A stretch of DNA of 64,000 nt from Acinetobacter chengduensis (GCF_003664645.1 NZ_RCHC01000013.1:41160-105159); one strand, 5' to 3'; numbered from the stretch's first letter, positions 1 to 11,333 are shown. The notes: generated by a model not told the origin, from the sequence alone. Program-made: numbers and translations.

Positions 1-1314
<1,314 letters not shown>

Positions 1315-2340
1315 ATGCAACGAGTGGCAATTAATGGATTTGGTCGAATTGGGCGTAATGTGTTACGTGCTTGGTTTGAGAATCCAAAGCACTTTAATTT
1401 TGAAGTGGTGGCCATCAATGATGTTGCAGACATTGAAACCTTGGTACATTTATTTAAATATGATACGACACACGGTCGTTTTCAGGGTCAAGTGAGTGTT
1501 GAACAACACGAATATCACCATTATTTAAATATTCAGTCTGCGACGCAAAGTTTGTGTGTAGAGGTGCTCAATCAAGCACATCCTTATGATTTGCCATGGC
1601 AAAATTTGGATGTTGATGTGGTGCTTGAATGCACAGGTCTGTTCCGTTCACGTGAAGCTGCCACACAGCATATTACCGCAGGGGCGAAGCGAGTCATTAT
1701 TGGTGCGGCACCGTTTGATACGGTAGATGCTGCGATTGTATATGGTGTGAACCATCAAGATGTAAAAGATACAGATCAGATTATTTCGAGTGTGTCTTGT
1801 ACAACACAAGCATTGGTGCCCTTGGTCAAAATTATTGATGATGCCTTTGGTATCGATACTGCCATGATGACTGAAATTCACGCAGTGACAGCGGATCAAT
1901 CGGTTTTGGATCATGCACACCGCGATTTACGTCGTGCTCGTGCTTCAGGTCAAAATATTATTCCTACCACATCATCGGCTTTAGGCGCTTTAAAGCAGGT
2001 TTTGCCTAAAATGGCTGATCGAATTAATGGCTATTCAATTCGTGTACCGACGATTAATGTGGCGACTATAGACCTTACTTTTATTTCGCAAACTGAAATT
2101 AATGTGGCACAGGTGAATCAGCTGTTAACAGAGGCAGCGCACAGTCGCTATGCTGAAATTATGCAAGTTACAGATGAACCACTGGTCTCAAGTGATTTTA
2201 ATCATTCACCATATTCTTTAATTGTAGATTTAACCCAAACTATGGTCGTGGGTAAGCAAGCGAAGGTTTTTGCGTGGTATGACAATGAATGGGGTTATGC
2301 AAATCGTTTATTGGATTTATGTGAGTCTTTTACAGCCTAG
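1315..2340 (+). CDS. epd: Erythrose-4-phosphate / glyceraldehyde-3-phosphate dehydrogenase family protein
   Basis: An NAD-dependent aldose-phosphate dehydrogenase of 341 residues. The Rossmann start is INGFGRIGRN (residues 6-15). The catalytic cysteine is C162 in SVSCTTQ and the catalytic histidine H189 in EIHAVTADQ. The C-terminal SSDFNHSPYS and WYDNEWGYANR are family signatures. DFNHSP resembles Epd, which oxidises erythrose 4-phosphate for pyridoxal phosphate synthesis, while DHAHRDLRRARA is closer to GAPDH. The usual SCTTN is changed to SCTTQ. Acinetobacter is known to use Entner-Doudoroff rather than full glycolysis, which favours Epd or a gluconeogenic GAPDH. It stands alone. Family is certain; the exact substrate is not. 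Confidence 0.85.
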   Translation: MQRVAINGFGRIGRNVLRAWFENPKHFNFEVVAINDVADIETLVHLFKYDTTHGRFQGQVSVEQHEYHHYLNIQSATQSLCVEVLNQAHPYDLPWQNLDVDVVLECTGLFRSREAATQHITAGAKRVIIGAAPFDTVDAAIVYGVNHQDVKDTDQIISSVSCTTQALVPLVKIIDDAFGIDTAMMTEIHAVTADQSVLDHAHRDLRRARASGQNIIPTTSSALGALKQVLPKMADRINGYSIRVPTINVATIDLTFISQTEINVAQVNQLLTEAAHSRYAEIMQVTDEPLVSSDFNHSPYSLIVDLTQTMVVGKQAKVFAWYDNEWGYANRLLDLCESFTA

Positions 2341-2644
2341 ATCAATAAAGTAAGTAGCTACAATTCCAAACCTATCATCATGGGTACTTGCTCATGTCTT
2401 TACACTGGCATTTACGTATAGATCTTTTTCTTTGCTTATGTACACGCTGATTTTTAATTTCTGGTTGTTCTGACTGTTTTGCCTAATTTTATGTTGTGGA
2501 TTGTAGCGTATCTATAAAAGGCATTTGACTCATTTAAAAGATGAAATGAGCTTAAAAGTAGATGTATTTTATAGAATTAAGCATTCATTTCTCTGGAATT
2601 TAGTTAAGATAGGATGAAATCAAATCTATAAGTAGAGTTTGCAC
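2341..2644. other. Intergenic region, nothing recognised
   Basis: About 300 AT-rich bases follow epd. I see no clear terminator, RNA gene or coding frame. Confidence 0.5.
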
Positions 2645-2947
2645 ATGATTATTTTGTGGGGATTTATTTTTTTATTGTCTTTGGCCGTTATTTTCTTAAC
2701 TTGGATGCAATTCAAAAACCAAGGCGATGAGATGTTTAAGCAATCTGAACAGGTGCAATTGGATCAAAAAGTTGTAAATCTTGAGCAAAATCTGAAAAAA
2801 ACCTTAGAGATTATGCAAGATTTAGCAAAAAAGATGCACACTCAGCAAGAAGTTTTGGATCAAACCACGCATAAATTACAGCAGGTTGAATTGCAAAATG
2901 CTGAGTTGGTGACCTTGTTAGCCAAAGTGGTAATGCCAAAAGAATAA
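2645..2947 (+). CDS. Small membrane-anchored coiled-coil protein, function unknown
   Basis: A protein of 100 residues. The N-terminus (residues 1-20) is one hydrophobic segment, followed by a short charged linker and a long Gln/Glu/Lys/Leu-rich stretch (about 28-95) with heptad-like leucines (VVNLEQNLKKTLEIMQDLA), which predicts a coiled coil. The likely topology is an inner-membrane anchor with a soluble helix. I chose the ATG at 2645, preceded by AGTAGAG, over the TTG at 2639. It resembles small envelope or division-associated coiled-coil proteins only in general shape; no family is recognised. Confidence 0.7.
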   Translation: MIILWGFIFLLSLAVIFLTWMQFKNQGDEMFKQSEQVQLDQKVVNLEQNLKKTLEIMQDLAKKMHTQQEVLDQTTHKLQQVELQNAELVTLLAKVVMPKE

Positions 2948-2998
2948 TGCCGAATAATAAATAATATTAGGTGTTAAGCCCAGATTGTTAGCAAGATT

Positions 2999-3038
2999 AA
3001 AAGCCCTGAGCAGATCAAATGTATGCGCGGGGCTTTTT
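2999..3038 (+). terminator. Rho-independent terminator
   Basis: AAAGCCC (2999-3005) pairs with GGGCTTT at about 3030, with a long internal loop, followed by a run of seven T. It lies about 50 bases after the coiled-coil gene and near the end of azlD on the other strand. Confidence 0.6.
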
Positions 3039-3080
3039 TTATGCAAAATCAAGCTTCAAGATGCGCAGTAGAAATAGTGT

Positions 3081-3380
3081 TTAACTGAATGTCATACGTA
3101 AAATAGCAGCCGTGCTCATGCTGATGATGACAGTCGGTAAGAGTGACAAGCGAGAAGCCGCAATTAATGTCACTACAATTGCAATCATATCCGCAGGATT
3201 ATCACGCACAAAATAAGGTGCGATCACAGAAATGAGCACACAGCCAGGTACGACTTCTAAAATTTGACGTTGCTTTGCGCTCAGCGTTTTATTTTTTAAT
3301 AAGACATAGCCCAAAATACGCGTTAAATAGGTAGTAATCGCGACAAAAAGAATGGCGATCAACGTGGCAGTATGAATCAT
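3081..3380 (-). CDS. azlD: AzlD-type branched-chain amino acid exporter subunit
   Basis: A 99-residue hydrophobic protein with three predicted membrane helices and the AzlD pattern TYLTRILGYVLL near the N-terminus and PGCVLISVIAPYF in the middle. AzlD (YgaH in E. coli) forms a two-part inner-membrane exporter with AzlC (YgaZ) that releases valine and related amino acids. It overlaps the upstream azlC by four bases, so the two are co-translated. The neighbouring Lrp-type regulator supports an amino acid export role. A second azlCD pair lies near 25 kb. Confidence 0.88.
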   Translation of the reverse strand: MIHTATLIAILFVAITTYLTRILGYVLLKNKTLSAKQRQILEVVPGCVLISVIAPYFVRDNPADMIAIVVTLIAASRLSLLPTVIISMSTAAILRMTFS

Positions 3381-4135
3381 GCATCATCTCCAACAAAGTA
3401 AAATGCTGAAGCAATGCCACAAATTGCACCGACAGGTACATACCAACCTGTTGGTAGATATAAATAAGCTAAAGCAGCAGTAATTAAACTGACTAGCCAT
3501 GGTCGTGCAGCTGACATGCCTTTCCACATGCTACGAAGCAAGACTAAAAATACAGCCGGAAATGCCATGTCGAAACCTAAACGGCTAATGTCGCCTAAGA
3601 TGGGGCCGATCATGGCCCCCAGCGTGGTGAAAACTACCCACATCAGGTACAGCGCAGTACAAATACCCGCATAAAACATCATGCTAAATGCACGTGAGGG
3701 GGATAAAAGCCCTTGTTTCTTTTGTGCGTCTGCAAGTCCAATAGCCCAGCTTTCATCGCACATAAAAAATAATGCGCTAAATACTGTTTTATTAGGCAAG
3801 TGGCGTAAATAGGGGACTAAGCTTGCACCCATGAGTAAGTGGCGACTATTCACTAAGAAGGTAATAAAAATTAACATCAAAATATTGGGCGGATTGGTCC
3901 AAACTTCTAAAATGGCAAACTCTGAACCACCTGCAAAATTAAGACCCGTTAATAAAGGCACTTCTATAATAGAAAAACCTTTTTGTGTCGCTTGAGCACC
4001 TAAAACTAATGCAAACGGAATAATACCCAGCAGTAAAGGCAGAGAAACTTTGAGGCCACGTTTAAACTCTGTGGCTTGAAGTTGCGTGCTGGGTGTTTCT
4101 GTTGTGGTGCGACGAAGGCTGTACATGTTGAGCAT
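3377..4135 (-). CDS. azlC: AzlC-type branched-chain amino acid exporter subunit
   Basis: A 252-residue inner-membrane protein with about six hydrophobic segments and the AzlC signatures: FKRGLKVSLPLLLGIIPFALVLG near residue 25, NSRHLLMGASL (about 95-105) and CDESWAIG (about 125-132). With AzlD it should export branched-chain amino acids, as YgaZH does in E. coli. The start at 4135 (MLNMYSL) could also be the internal methionine three codons later. The divergent Lrp-type gene 130 bases away is the likely regulator. Confidence 0.9.
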   Translation of the reverse strand: MLNMYSLRRTTTETPSTQLQATEFKRGLKVSLPLLLGIIPFALVLGAQATQKGFSIIEVPLLTGLNFAGGSEFAILEVWTNPPNILMLIFITFLVNSRHLLMGASLVPYLRHLPNKTVFSALFFMCDESWAIGLADAQKKQGLLSPSRAFSMMFYAGICTALYLMWVVFTTLGAMIGPILGDISRLGFDMAFPAVFLVLLRSMWKGMSAARPWLVSLITAALAYLYLPTGWYVPVGAICGIASAFYFVGDDA

Positions 4136-4265
4136 TGAACTGCGAATAGAAAATCTATTTTATTCTGTACAAGTTGAAATTTGTGATTGTAATGGAGGAT
4201 ATATTTTGCCTTAACGCAATTTTATTGCTAATTTAATTATAAATGAAATATTAAATGCTTTAATT

Positions 4266-4718
4266 ATGGATCAATTAGATAAGCGTATTCTGCAAGTATT
4301 GCAACATCAAGGGAAACTACAAAATAATGAACTGGCCCAACAGGTAGGATTGTCCGCATCGCCGTGTTTACGTCGGGTGAAACAATTAGAAGATGATGGC
4401 TATATTGAAAAATATGTTGCCTTGTTAAATCCACAAAAATTAAATTTAGGGTTAACGGTCTTTGCGCGGATTTGGCTAAAAGGACAAGATGCCAATACTG
4501 TAAATAGTTTTGTAGACGCGATACAAGATTTGCCTGAGGTGGTTGAATGCCAATTAATGGCAGGTGATTGCGACTTCTTTTTAAGAATAGTTGTGGCCGA
4601 TTTAGACGCGTATCGTCGTTTTCAGGTTGAGCATTTAAACAAAATTATTAGCATACAAAGTGTGAAAACAGAAATACCGTTACAACGAATTAAGCAGACC
4701 ACAGCATTACCACTCTAG
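4266..4718 (+). CDS. Lrp/AsnC family transcriptional regulator
   Basis: A 150-residue leucine-responsive regulator. Residues 1-55 form the winged helix-turn-helix (MDQLDKRILQVLQ, then LAQQVGLSASPCLRRVKQLE as the recognition helix). The RAM/AsnC ligand-binding domain follows (GDCDFFLRIVVADLDAY). It is divergent from azlC, and regulators of this group often control the adjacent exporter in response to an amino acid. That control is inferred from position only. The start ATG has no obvious ribosome site. Confidence 0.9.
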   Translation: MDQLDKRILQVLQHQGKLQNNELAQQVGLSASPCLRRVKQLEDDGYIEKYVALLNPQKLNLGLTVFARIWLKGQDANTVNSFVDAIQDLPEVVECQLMAGDCDFFLRIVVADLDAYRRFQVEHLNKIISIQSVKTEIPLQRIKQTTALPL

Positions 4719-4929
4719 TATTTAGCTGGGAGTGCATTGTTCTTCGGTATTTATGTGGCCTTGGTGTGTAAATTATGTGCAGGTGATTTGCTTTTTACCT
4801 GATAAAAACACTTTATATAATCAATTCTTAAGGAAATTTAACCATAGATTTTACGCAAGGCTGTTTATTTGCGCAGCATTTATGAAAAAGTCGTGTGCAC
4901 AAGCCAAGTGATCGTGCTAGACTAGGAGA

Positions 4930-4954
4930 AATCGGGTGTGCTCCCGATTTTTTT
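4930..4954 (+). terminator. Terminator-like hairpin just upstream of hisZ
   Basis: AATCGGG (4930-4936) and CCCGATT (4943-4949) form a seven-pair stem with a six-base loop, followed by a T run. It lies only about 43 bases before hisZ and about 210 bases after the lrp-like gene. It may end the upstream transcript, end a small RNA, or act in the hisZ-purA leader. Confidence 0.7.
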
Positions 4955-4996
4955 ATGCGGATTTGTTCCGCGCTGACAAGAATTTAGGTTTACAAC

Positions 4997-6163
4997 ATGC
5001 CCATTTCAGAGACATGGTTATTACCTGATGGTGTAGCTGATGTACTGCCAGAACAGGCGCAAGTGATTGAATCTTTGCGTCGTGAAGCATTAGATTTCCT
5101 CGCATCTCGAGGTTATCAGTTGGTGTACACGCCATTCATTGAATACATCGAATCTCTATCTTCTCTTTCAGAATCGAATCAAGATTTAGACTTAGCCACT
5201 TTTAAAGTGATCGACCAACTTTCAGGTCGTTTGCTTGGTGTGCGTGCCGATATGACACCACAAGTGGCTCGTATTGATGCGCATGTACATCCTGTCGAAG
5301 GTGTAGCTCGTTATTGCTACGCTGGTACAGTGTTACATACTAAGCCACAGGGTTTTAATACCACGCGTGCACCTTTACAGTTAGGTGCAGAATTATTTGG
5401 TTCAGACAGCATTGATGCTGACGTTGAACTGATTGATGTCATGATCAACTTGCTTGAAAAAGCGGGTCATGCAGACGGTATTCATCTTGATTTAGGGCAT
5501 GTCGGTTTATTCCGTAGCATGGTAAAACAAGCTGGTTTGAGCAAAGTGCTTGAACGTCAATTGTCTGACTTATATCAACGTAAAGCATTGCCTGAACTTG
5601 CTGAGTTTACTCAAACTATTCCGTTTGGTGAAGATTTCTATACCTTAGGTCGTTTTGCGAGTGACTTAGATGCTTTAGAAGCTAATTTGTCTGCTGAAGT
5701 CTTGGCGAACGAAGCTTTCAAACTTGCTTTTGATGCTGTGAAATCGACTCAAGACGCAATTCAAGCACGTTGGCCGGACCTGCACATTGGTATTGATGTG
5801 GTAGAACTTCGTTCATATCACTATCACACAGGTTTAATGTATGCCGTATATGCACCAAACCGTGCAGCACCATTGGCTCAAGGTGGTCGCTATGACGGTA
5901 TTGGTGAGCATTTTGGTCGTGCACGTCCAGCAACAGGTTTTTCTTGTGACTTATATGCATTAACTGCAGGTCAAGTTCAGAAAACTCAAGTTTTGGTTGC
6001 ACCCAAAGGCATTGACACAGATTTATTAAAGGCAATTGAATCAGCACGTATCGAAGGATTCAGTGTGGTTCAGTTGCTTGGTAATGATGATTTAAATTCA
6101 GTTTCATCTGCGACACACCAGTTGGTGAATGCAAATGGTGAATGGACAATCAAACAAATTTAA
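4997..6163 (+). CDS. hisZ: ATP phosphoribosyltransferase regulatory subunit
   Basis: HisZ is a histidyl-tRNA-synthetase-like protein without charging activity. It binds short-form HisG and makes the first enzyme of histidine synthesis active and histidine-sensitive. The 388 residues begin MPISETWLLPDGVADVLP. They carry the class II synthetase-like pieces LLGVRADMTPQVARIDAH (motif 2-like) and APLAQGGRYDGIGEHFGR. The length fits HisZ rather than HisS, and the tRNA-binding C-terminal domain is missing. It is followed by purA 65 bases downstream, an arrangement known in Acinetobacter and Pseudomonas. Confidence 0.95.
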   Translation: MPISETWLLPDGVADVLPEQAQVIESLRREALDFLASRGYQLVYTPFIEYIESLSSLSESNQDLDLATFKVIDQLSGRLLGVRADMTPQVARIDAHVHPVEGVARYCYAGTVLHTKPQGFNTTRAPLQLGAELFGSDSIDADVELIDVMINLLEKAGHADGIHLDLGHVGLFRSMVKQAGLSKVLERQLSDLYQRKALPELAEFTQTIPFGEDFYTLGRFASDLDALEANLSAEVLANEAFKLAFDAVKSTQDAIQARWPDLHIGIDVVELRSYHYHTGLMYAVYAPNRAAPLAQGGRYDGIGEHFGRARPATGFSCDLYALTAGQVQKTQVLVAPKGIDTDLLKAIESARIEGFSVVQLLGNDDLNSVSSATHQLVNANGEWTIKQI

Positions 6164-6213
6164 CTGCGGAAGTGCCTATGGGCACACGCTTTTTTCCAAT
6201 TTTAACAGCATGA

Positions 6214-7548
<1,335 letters not shown>

Positions 7549-7570
7549 TTTGCATTTTAAAATGGAATAA

Positions 7571-7601
7571 AAGAAGCCCTGCAATAGCAGGGCTTCTTTT
7601 T
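7571..7601 (+). terminator. Strong rho-independent terminator of purA
   Basis: AAGAAGCCCTGC (7571-7582) pairs perfectly with GCAGGGCTTCTT (7587-7598) around the loop AATA and is followed by T residues. Confidence 0.92.
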
Positions 7602-7637
7602 GTGTAGATATTTAGTGAGTAAAAGCTTATTTTTAAA

Positions 7638-7703
7638 AGTCAATTTTAGCTTTAATTTTAAGTGGGAAATGTAAATTCACGCTTTTGCCGACTAAAGTTG
7701 ACT
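7638..7703. repeat. Imperfect inverted repeat upstream of a small membrane gene
   Basis: AGTCAATTTTAG (7638-7649) and CTAAAGTTGACT (7692-7703) match 11 of 12 as inverted arms, with 42 bases between them. Whether this is an operator, an mRNA fold or chance is unknown. Confidence 0.35.
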
Positions 7704-7746
7704 ATGTTGTAGCGCAAATACACGTTAAAAAATATCTCAAAGTAAA

Positions 7747-8076
7747 ATGAATAAAGATGCTATGACCTTACAACCGAATATTGCCAAAACGATTCTATAT
7801 TCTTTATTGTTCGCAATGGGTGGTGCACCTACTATTGCTATGTTGATTATTCAGGGGCAAAGTTATCATCCAGATATCTTTTACCAAGCTTTTGTGGGTT
7901 TGTCAGTCATGATTGCCTGTGTTTTAGCACCTGCAATGCTCATTCAAAATGCATATTTATTGTTTAAGCGTAATGATGCGGTATTGGATCTTAAAATTCA
8001 GCCATTGATGAAAGCTTACTTTGTTTTGAATATTGCTTGTTTGCTATATTGGTTATATATGCAGTTTATTGGCTAA
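7747..8076 (+). CDS. Small integral membrane protein, function unknown
   Basis: A 109-residue protein with three hydrophobic segments (about 14-36, 45-72 and 88-108), so probably three inner-membrane helices. No motif or family is recognised. It stands between the purA terminator and the M48 protease gene, and its promoter region contains an inverted repeat. There is no clear ribosome site before the ATG, so the start could be the second methionine at residue 6. Confidence 0.65.
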   Translation: MNKDAMTLQPNIAKTILYSLLFAMGGAPTIAMLIIQGQSYHPDIFYQAFVGLSVMIACVLAPAMLIQNAYLLFKRNDAVLDLKIQPLMKAYFVLNIACLLYWLYMQFIG

Positions 8077-8191
8077 AGCCGTTACATAAATTAAATGAAT
8101 TTGTATCGAATATTTATTTAAGCTCCTAAATTTAAAGAATATAATGTGGCATGTTTTTGCAAAATGCTGATGTTTTTGGAGTTTAAATACA

Positions 8192-8965
8192 ATGAATAAA
8201 AATATATTGATGAGTTTATGTGTTGCAGGCACGCTTACACTTTCTGGTTGTACCACTATTGCTGATATGGCAGGTGCAGATACTGCAACATTAAATGCAG
8301 CAGCAAGCCAAGGTTTTAATAAAACAGTTCAAGAAGCCAATAGCAATAAAACGTTGGATACAAGTTCTGCTACTTATAAACGTATCTATGCAGTGTTTAA
8401 TCGTCTTAAGCCTGTAGCAGACCAATATAATCAGACTGGGACACGTTTTGACTGGCAATTGGCTGTATTAAAGTCAGACCAAGTGAACGCTTATGTAGCA
8501 CCAGGTGGTAAGGTTGTGTTCTATACAGGTATTGTGAATAAACTGAATTTAACCGATGCTGAAATTGCGGCCATTATGGGACATGAAATGACACATGCTT
8601 TAGAAGAGCATTCTAAGCAAAAAATTGGTGCACAAGCCTTAACGGATCTTGCACTAGGGATTGGTTTAAGTGCGGCAGGTGTGGGCCAAACAGGTACAGC
8701 GGCGGCACAATTGGGGAGTCAAATTGGTGTAGGTTTACCATACTCACGTAGTTTAGAAAGCCAAGCTGACCAAGGTGGTTTAATGCTAATGGCACGTGCT
8801 GGTTATAATCCACAGGCAGCTATCACGCTTTGGGAAAAAATGAATAAGCTTGATGGAGCGGGGGGGGCAACATTCTTATCGACTCACCCATCAAATGTAC
8901 AACGTATTGATGCAATGCGTAAAAACTTACCCGCTGCACAAGCACTGTATAATCAGCGTAAATAA
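8192..8965 (+). CDS. M48 family zinc metalloprotease, lipoprotein
   Basis: A periplasmic, membrane-anchored metallopeptidase of 257 residues. The signal peptide ends in the lipobox LSGC with C20 as the acylated cysteine. The zinc motif HEMTH spans residues 131-135, and the third ligand is E189 in SLESQADQ. A glycine/alanine-rich segment lies between them. It resembles LoiP/BepA-type proteases of E. coli, which act in outer-membrane quality control, but lacks their TPR part. The role in envelope protein turnover is inferred from family. It ends in its own terminator, so it is probably monocistronic. Confidence 0.9.
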   Translation: MNKNILMSLCVAGTLTLSGCTTIADMAGADTATLNAAASQGFNKTVQEANSNKTLDTSSATYKRIYAVFNRLKPVADQYNQTGTRFDWQLAVLKSDQVNAYVAPGGKVVFYTGIVNKLNLTDAEIAAIMGHEMTHALEEHSKQKIGAQALTDLALGIGLSAAGVGQTGTAAAQLGSQIGVGLPYSRSLESQADQGGLMLMARAGYNPQAAITLWEKMNKLDGAGGATFLSTHPSNVQRIDAMRKNLPAAQALYNQRK

Positions 8966-8985
8966 ACAGTTGTGGCTTATGCAGA

Positions 8986-9011
8986 AAGCAGGGTTTAGCC
9001 CCTGCTTTTTT
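8986..9011 (+). terminator. Terminator of the M48 protease gene
   Basis: GCAGGG (8988-8993) pairs with CCCTGC (9000-9005), flanked by AA and a six-base T run. The following 220 bases up to the next terminator hold no gene that I can see. Confidence 0.85.
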
Positions 9012-9235
9012 ATGCCTTAAAAACTAGCTGAAGAGCAGAGTTAAGTCGGCTATTTTGTAGTTTAATTTGAAGCCTATGAAAGGATGTCTATTTTGCTTGA
9101 TGTGATTGCTATCGAATAGATTTCTTATGGTGAAGTATTTGTTTGATGACGCGATAGGGCGCAGTATTCAAAAATATCAACAACTGCATTATGTGAAGAT
9201 TGTATAAGCGATTATTTTGATTAAACACAAGCAAT

Positions 9236-9264
9236 AAAAAAGGCAAAGTAAAACTTTGCCTTTT
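9236..9264 (-). terminator. Bidirectional terminator after the FKBP gene
   Basis: GGCAAAGT (9242-9249) and ACTTTGCC (9253-9260), with A residues before and T residues after, work in both directions. It lies 22 bases from the stop codon of the FKBP gene. Confidence 0.85.
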
Positions 9265-9285
9265 CACACTTTAGATCAATAGATC

Positions 9286-9768
9286 TTAGTGGTGATGACC
9301 GCCTGCACCGTGAACGTGACCATGGTCAAGTTCTTCTTGAGAAGCTTCACGGATTTCAACGATTTCAACTTCAAAAGTTAAATCTTGACCAGCAAGTGGG
9401 AAGTTAGCATCAACGATTACGTTGTCGCCTTCAACAGATTTAACAGTAACGATTTGAACGCCGTCATCAGTTTGTGCTTGGAATTGCATACCAGCTTGGA
9501 TGTTATCTACACCTTGGAACATTTGTGCAGGAACTTCTTGAACTAGTTCTGGGTTGTATTCGCCATAACCTTCAGCAGCAGGAACTGTAACAGTGAATTT
9601 TTCACCAACAGTTTTGCCTAAAAGTGCATTTTCAAGACCAGGAATGATGTTGCCTGCGCCGTGCAAATATGCAAGTGGTTCACCTTGAGATTTATCAAGA
9701 GTTTCACCTTCTGCATTAGTCAATGTGTAGTGGAAAGAAACCACGAGGTTATTTGCAATAGCAGTCAT
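9286..9768 (-). CDS. slyD: FKBP-type peptidyl-prolyl isomerase, SlyD-like
   Basis: A cytoplasmic prolyl isomerase and chaperone of 160 residues. The N-terminal half has the SlyD pattern (SFHYTLTNAEGETLDKSQ, then YLHGAGNIIPGLENAL), with an inserted IF chaperone domain (about 70-125) and the returning FKBP strands (AGQDLTFEVEIVEI). The C-terminus is a short histidine-rich tail (HGHVHGAGGHHH), as in nickel-binding SlyD but without the cysteines of the E. coli tail. It is monocistronic. SlyD helps load nickel into hydrogenase or urease in other bacteria; the partner here is unknown. Confidence 0.88.
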   Translation of the reverse strand: MTAIANNLVVSFHYTLTNAEGETLDKSQGEPLAYLHGAGNIIPGLENALLGKTVGEKFTVTVPAAEGYGEYNPELVQEVPAQMFQGVDNIQAGMQFQAQTDDGVQIVTVKSVEGDNVIVDANFPLAGQDLTFEVEIVEIREASQEELDHGHVHGAGGHHH

Positions 9769-9904
9769 GTTATTGATCCGTTCAATTTTTTAAGGGTTAC
9801 ATCATAAAGTGAATTTGCACTTTTGTAGACTGAATTTGCGAAAAAAATGCAAAATTTCAGTTCTTCTGATGCTTTTTTCATTAATTGGGATGAATGTGAA
9901 TTTT

Positions 9905-11221
9905 TCAATGCAATTTTATTTTTGGTGTGATTTTTCGTGTAACAAAATCTTTAGCTGTGAGTAGCCCAGCTTGAGTGTAGCCATAAATGGTGGCTTGATG
10001 TAAGCGATACAGCGAAACATACATCGATTTAGCCACAAAGCCTTGTACATTGACTTGGCCAAGTAACTCTCCAACTGCTTTATGCTTACTCAAAGACACC
10101 AGCGAGCCTTTATCAGAGAATACAAACATTGGTAGGGATTGACCCTTGATGCGGGCTTTCATGGCTTCAGCGAGAAAAGAGGCCTGTTGGCTGGCCACTT
10201 GAGCACGAGGGCCAAGTACAGGTTCATCAGCACGTGGCTGGCAATGCGCACAATCACCTAGGGCAAAGATATTTGGGTCAGACTTGGTTTGCAGTGTAGC
10301 GAATACGTCTAAACGGCCCATTCTATCTTTGGTAAAACCTTCTAATTGCTGAATAACGTCTGGCGCTTTAATCCCTGCAGCCCAAACTTTGAGTTCGGCT
10401 TGAATGCTGGTGCCATCATTAAAGTAAATATGAGTAGCATCGACTTTTTCTACACGCTTGCCACTGAGTACATCAATTTTCATACGTGTGAGTTGTTGTT
10501 GTGCATGCTCGGCCATTTGTGGCGGAAGCGCGGGTAAAATACGCTCCGCACCTTCAATTAAAGTAATTTTGACGTTATTTGGGTGAATTTTATTTAAACC
10601 ATATTTATAAAAATTTTCTTTGGCTTGAATTAATTCTGCTGAAAGTTCGACCCCAGTCGCACCTGCGCCAATCACGCCTATGGTAAGTGTGCGGTCTGCA
10701 TTTTTATTTTGTGCATCGAGGTAAAGGTGTAAAAGATCTTGTTGGAACACTTCAGCCTGTTGCAGACTATCTAAATAATGGCAGTATTCTTGAACACCTG
10801 GCGTACCAAAGTCATTGGAGACTGAACCTACGGCTAAAATGAGGGTGTCATAACTCAGGCGCGTTTCCTCGTTTGTAGAAGCATATTTACCATTAATGAT
10901 TGGGCTCAAGCCAATTTGTTGCTCTTTAGAGTAGACTTGTTCTAGTTTTGCGAGTACAAACTCATAATGATTTTTACTGGCATGGGCATAATAGTTGGTT
11001 GCTTCATCATTAATATTCATAGTGCCTGCTGCAATTTCATGCAGTAGGGGTTTCCACACGTGATTGAGCTTTAAATCAACCAAAGTAATATGAGCTTTTT
11101 GCGATTTGCCTAAACTGCCTCCTAATAATGTTGCGAGCTCTAAACCACCAGCACCGCCACCAACAATCACGATTCGATGTAAAGCTGTCATCTCTGAAGT
11201 GGAATTTTTATCATTTGGCAT
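9905..11221 (-). CDS. ndh: Type II NADH dehydrogenase (NADH:quinone oxidoreductase)
   Basis: A peripheral inner-membrane flavoprotein that passes electrons from NADH to quinone without pumping protons. The FAD-binding GGGAGG is at residues 21-26, the second dinucleotide fold GAGATG at 185-190, and the FAD-closing ALGDCAH near 320. Length (438) and a basic C-terminus fit the family. It lies downstream of dacC but is separated from it by a terminator. An alternative would be another FAD-dependent pyridine nucleotide oxidoreductase, but the match is good. Confidence 0.92.
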   Translation of the reverse strand: MPNDKNSTSEMTALHRIVIVGGGAGGLELATLLGGSLGKSQKAHITLVDLKLNHVWKPLLHEIAAGTMNINDEATNYYAHASKNHYEFVLAKLEQVYSKEQQIGLSPIINGKYASTNEETRLSYDTLILAVGSVSNDFGTPGVQEYCHYLDSLQQAEVFQQDLLHLYLDAQNKNADRTLTIGVIGAGATGVELSAELIQAKENFYKYGLNKIHPNNVKITLIEGAERILPALPPQMAEHAQQQLTRMKIDVLSGKRVEKVDATHIYFNDGTSIQAELKVWAAGIKAPDVIQQLEGFTKDRMGRLDVFATLQTKSDPNIFALGDCAHCQPRADEPVLGPRAQVASQQASFLAEAMKARIKGQSLPMFVFSDKGSLVSLSKHKAVGELLGQVNVQGFVAKSMYVSLYRLHQATIYGYTQAGLLTAKDFVTRKITPKIKLH

Positions 11222-11242
11222 ACACTTACCTATTTTATTATT

Positions 11243-11275
11243 GTAAAAAAAAGATGGCCTTAGTATGCCATCTTC
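11243..11275 (-). terminator. Terminator of dacC
   Basis: AAGATGGC (11251-11258) and GCCATCTT (11267-11274) form the stem. The A run at 11244-11250 gives a T run on the minus strand, so it ends the dacC transcript before ndh. Confidence 0.8.
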
Positions 11276-11333
11276 TTATTTTGCTTGATAAACCTTTGTC
11301 TGACATGTTACAGAAACACATCATTGCAAAAAA

